Below, one piece after another: positions 19,490 through 20,917 of a stretch of DNA of 20,917 bases. How positions within the stretch are numbered: the stretch's first letter is position 1; each line of letters begins with the position of its first letter. Source of the DNA: Pelargonium cotyledonis. Lineage: Eukaryota; Streptophyta; Magnoliopsida; Geraniales; Geraniaceae. The stretch spans positions 1 through 20,917 of the forward strand of contig JAYMTA010001258.1 of the NCBI GenBank assembly GCA_036897625.1. Direction: 5' to 3'. Made by a program: the position numbers and the translations under genes. Below the pieces are notes generated by a model, which was not told the DNA's origin, made no database searches, and saw only the letters and a list, made by a program, of their open reading frames with translations.

Positions 19490-19920
19490 CTGCAATACAA
19501 AAGCATTTCCATGAGCCAAATTTGCAGCTCAGAACCATATCTAGATATTTGTCGAGCAAACTATGTATCTGTAGACAATCGAATAGTTTAAAGATGAAAA
19601 AACTGCTCTATACAAACATGTAATTAAGTAAATTGTCTATGGACGAAAGATGATTTTGAACTAGGTTCACACAGGCCCCAAAACAGGATGCAGCATAGTA
19701 AACTGCCACAAGAAAAGTAGCCCAAATGAATGCTATTACACTAATTATTTAGTAATTCTTACCAAGAGCCAAAGCATACTCGATCAAATATGATTAAAGA
19801 AATCACTGTCTTTAGTTATCCCCCCCAACCCTTTATCACCCCATTTTGAGCATTCTTTCTTTCAATGTACAAATGTTTTACAAAACCTTTCATTTCATCT
19901 CGGTATAAGGAACAACTTAC

Positions 19921-19949
19921 GAGATGAGCTGCATAGAAGTAGATGTATC
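19921..19949 (-). CDS. Possible penultimate exon of the same minus-strand gene
   Basis: A strong donor (GTAAGT) follows 19921 on the minus strand. Using the acceptor TTGTGTTGAG, the 29-bp exon reads in the phase needed by the terminal exon and would encode GYIYFYAAHL directly before NEAVLKAL. A larger exon with the better-looking acceptor TGTCTTTTCAG (19921-19997) meets a stop in that phase, so it cannot join directly to 19489. This is tentative. Confidence 0.25.
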
Positions 19950-19997
19950 CTCAACACAAGAAACTAAATCTTGCCACTTGGTTCTAGCACATATACT

Positions 19998-20917
19998 CTG
20001 AAAAGACATATGTCAAGTATCCTATAGGCTATTACATAGAAACCCATTCTGAAGTGTCAAATGAAGTCTAGTTCGGTTCATTCAAGCATTGCCTTCACCA
20101 GTTTTGATCACTGAATGTCAATTAGCAAAAATATTTATATAAATAAGGAACTTTCATGTTAAATTAAAAGCCAAAACAGCAGCTGAGGAATCTAGAATAT
20201 AAACTTTTGAATAATCAAAAGTTTTATCCTTCTTTATTACATGAGATCATGATTATATTGTGCTTAACTCATACTTAATATGCATCTCTAATATCATTGA
20301 GAAAGTACAATAATAGAAAAAATTACTCCCATTCACTGCCAACGTTTTCTCCTTGTAACATATCCAGTTGAAAGAGAACACTTATATTTAGAGGAAAGAT
20401 CATTCCTGACATTCTACGATGACAACTACATCGACTATTCATGTAGCATAGAGATTTTTCTCAAATAGCATCATACGAGAAAATTACTAGTTTTTTTGCA
20501 AACAAAAAGGGTAAAAGAGTTTGTAGCAAAGATAGCAAAAAGAAGAAGAGGGAGGTAGCCTATTAGAGTAAAGCATAAAAAACTTTAATATATGTTTGAG
20601 ATTCAAGGTTTAGATAATGGGGCATTGGAACGTAAAGGAGAAGAGTCAAAAAGATTGTAGGGAGAGGATGTCCAAGGACGCTAGATAGAATAAGTACAGT
20701 TTGGAGTGGAGAAGGGTTTCGAGTGTCCTTTCTGATAAAGTGATCCTTTAAATTGAAGGGAAAGTTTTAAAGGTTAACTATTCAACCAACTGGGGTGTGC
20801 ATCATTGAATTTAATAATCCAATGAGGCTCCAACGTCATAAGGGAGTAGCAAAAATGAGAATGCATGTGTAGATTTGTGGTAACAACGGAAATGATAATA
20901 CTAACAATTCAGATATA
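19998..20917. other. Right-edge region, no exon recognised
   Basis: If the minus-strand gene continues to the right, this is intron or 5' flank. I looked for splice-bounded open segments with domain character and found none I would defend. Confidence 0.45.

Noticed and set aside
1-20917. tRNA, rRNA, known microRNA precursors and CRISPR arrays
   Set aside because: Scanning by eye for T-loop words, common miRNA seeds and regularly spaced identical repeats gave nothing convincing.

Overview
The window is nuclear DNA from a flowering plant, most likely a eudicot. The evidence is AT-rich intergenic sequence, GT-AG introns, small non-autonomous DNA transposons, and three genes whose products match well-known Arabidopsis families by motif. 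The species cannot be named from the sequence.

Region by region: the left edge cuts a Stowaway-like MITE (1-158), followed by about 2 kb with no gene. A cluster of TGGGCT/GGCCCA motifs (2224-2320) precedes a plus-strand peroxisomal dienoyl-CoA isomerase gene (2495-3857, DCI1-like, ending in the PTS1 tripeptide AKL). Its first exon carries a 53-bp insertion that shifts the frame at the oxyanion-hole glycines, and a catalytic Asp is replaced by Glu. A MITE of Mutator type (4067-4383, 9-bp target duplication) sits in the convergent space before an eight-exon minus-strand glycerophosphodiester phosphodiesterase gene (4668-7157, GDPD1/2/3 clade, 389 aa, all catalytic residues present). From memory, DCI1 and GDPD3 are also near neighbours on Arabidopsis chromosome 5 (AT5G43280 and AT5G43300), so this pair looks like conserved microsynteny.

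From about 7.3 to 15.6 kb I find no protein-coding gene. The stretch holds two Stowaway-like MITEs, a long-inverted-repeat element (8682-9025), a three-copy 60-bp tandem repeat (9861-10035), a four-copy 80-82-bp tandem repeat (10941-11268) with a stray inverted copy at 15021-15053, a foldback of about 267 bp (13146-13412) and a poorer MITE-like relic (14003-14230).

A complete three-exon NAC gene (15976-16898, VNI2/ANAC083-like, 245 aa) follows, with a TATA box, a pyrimidine-rich leader, two overlapping upstream ORFs and a C-terminal DLNxxP (EAR-type) motif. Downstream lie a second long-inverted-repeat element (17476-17814) related to the one at 8682, an AT microsatellite and an odd GC-rich, promoter-like patch (about 18300-18760). 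The right end holds the terminal exon of an unrecognised minus-strand gene (19403-19489), whose upstream part is uncertain or beyond the edge.

The genes do not form a pathway. DCI1 acts in peroxisomal unsaturated fatty-acid beta-oxidation, GDPD in phospholipid and phosphate recycling, and the NAC protein in xylem and senescence regulation. I found no new multi-gene system. The most unusual points are the disrupted active site of the DCI1-like gene, the overlapping uORF pair, and the tandem and foldback repeats.
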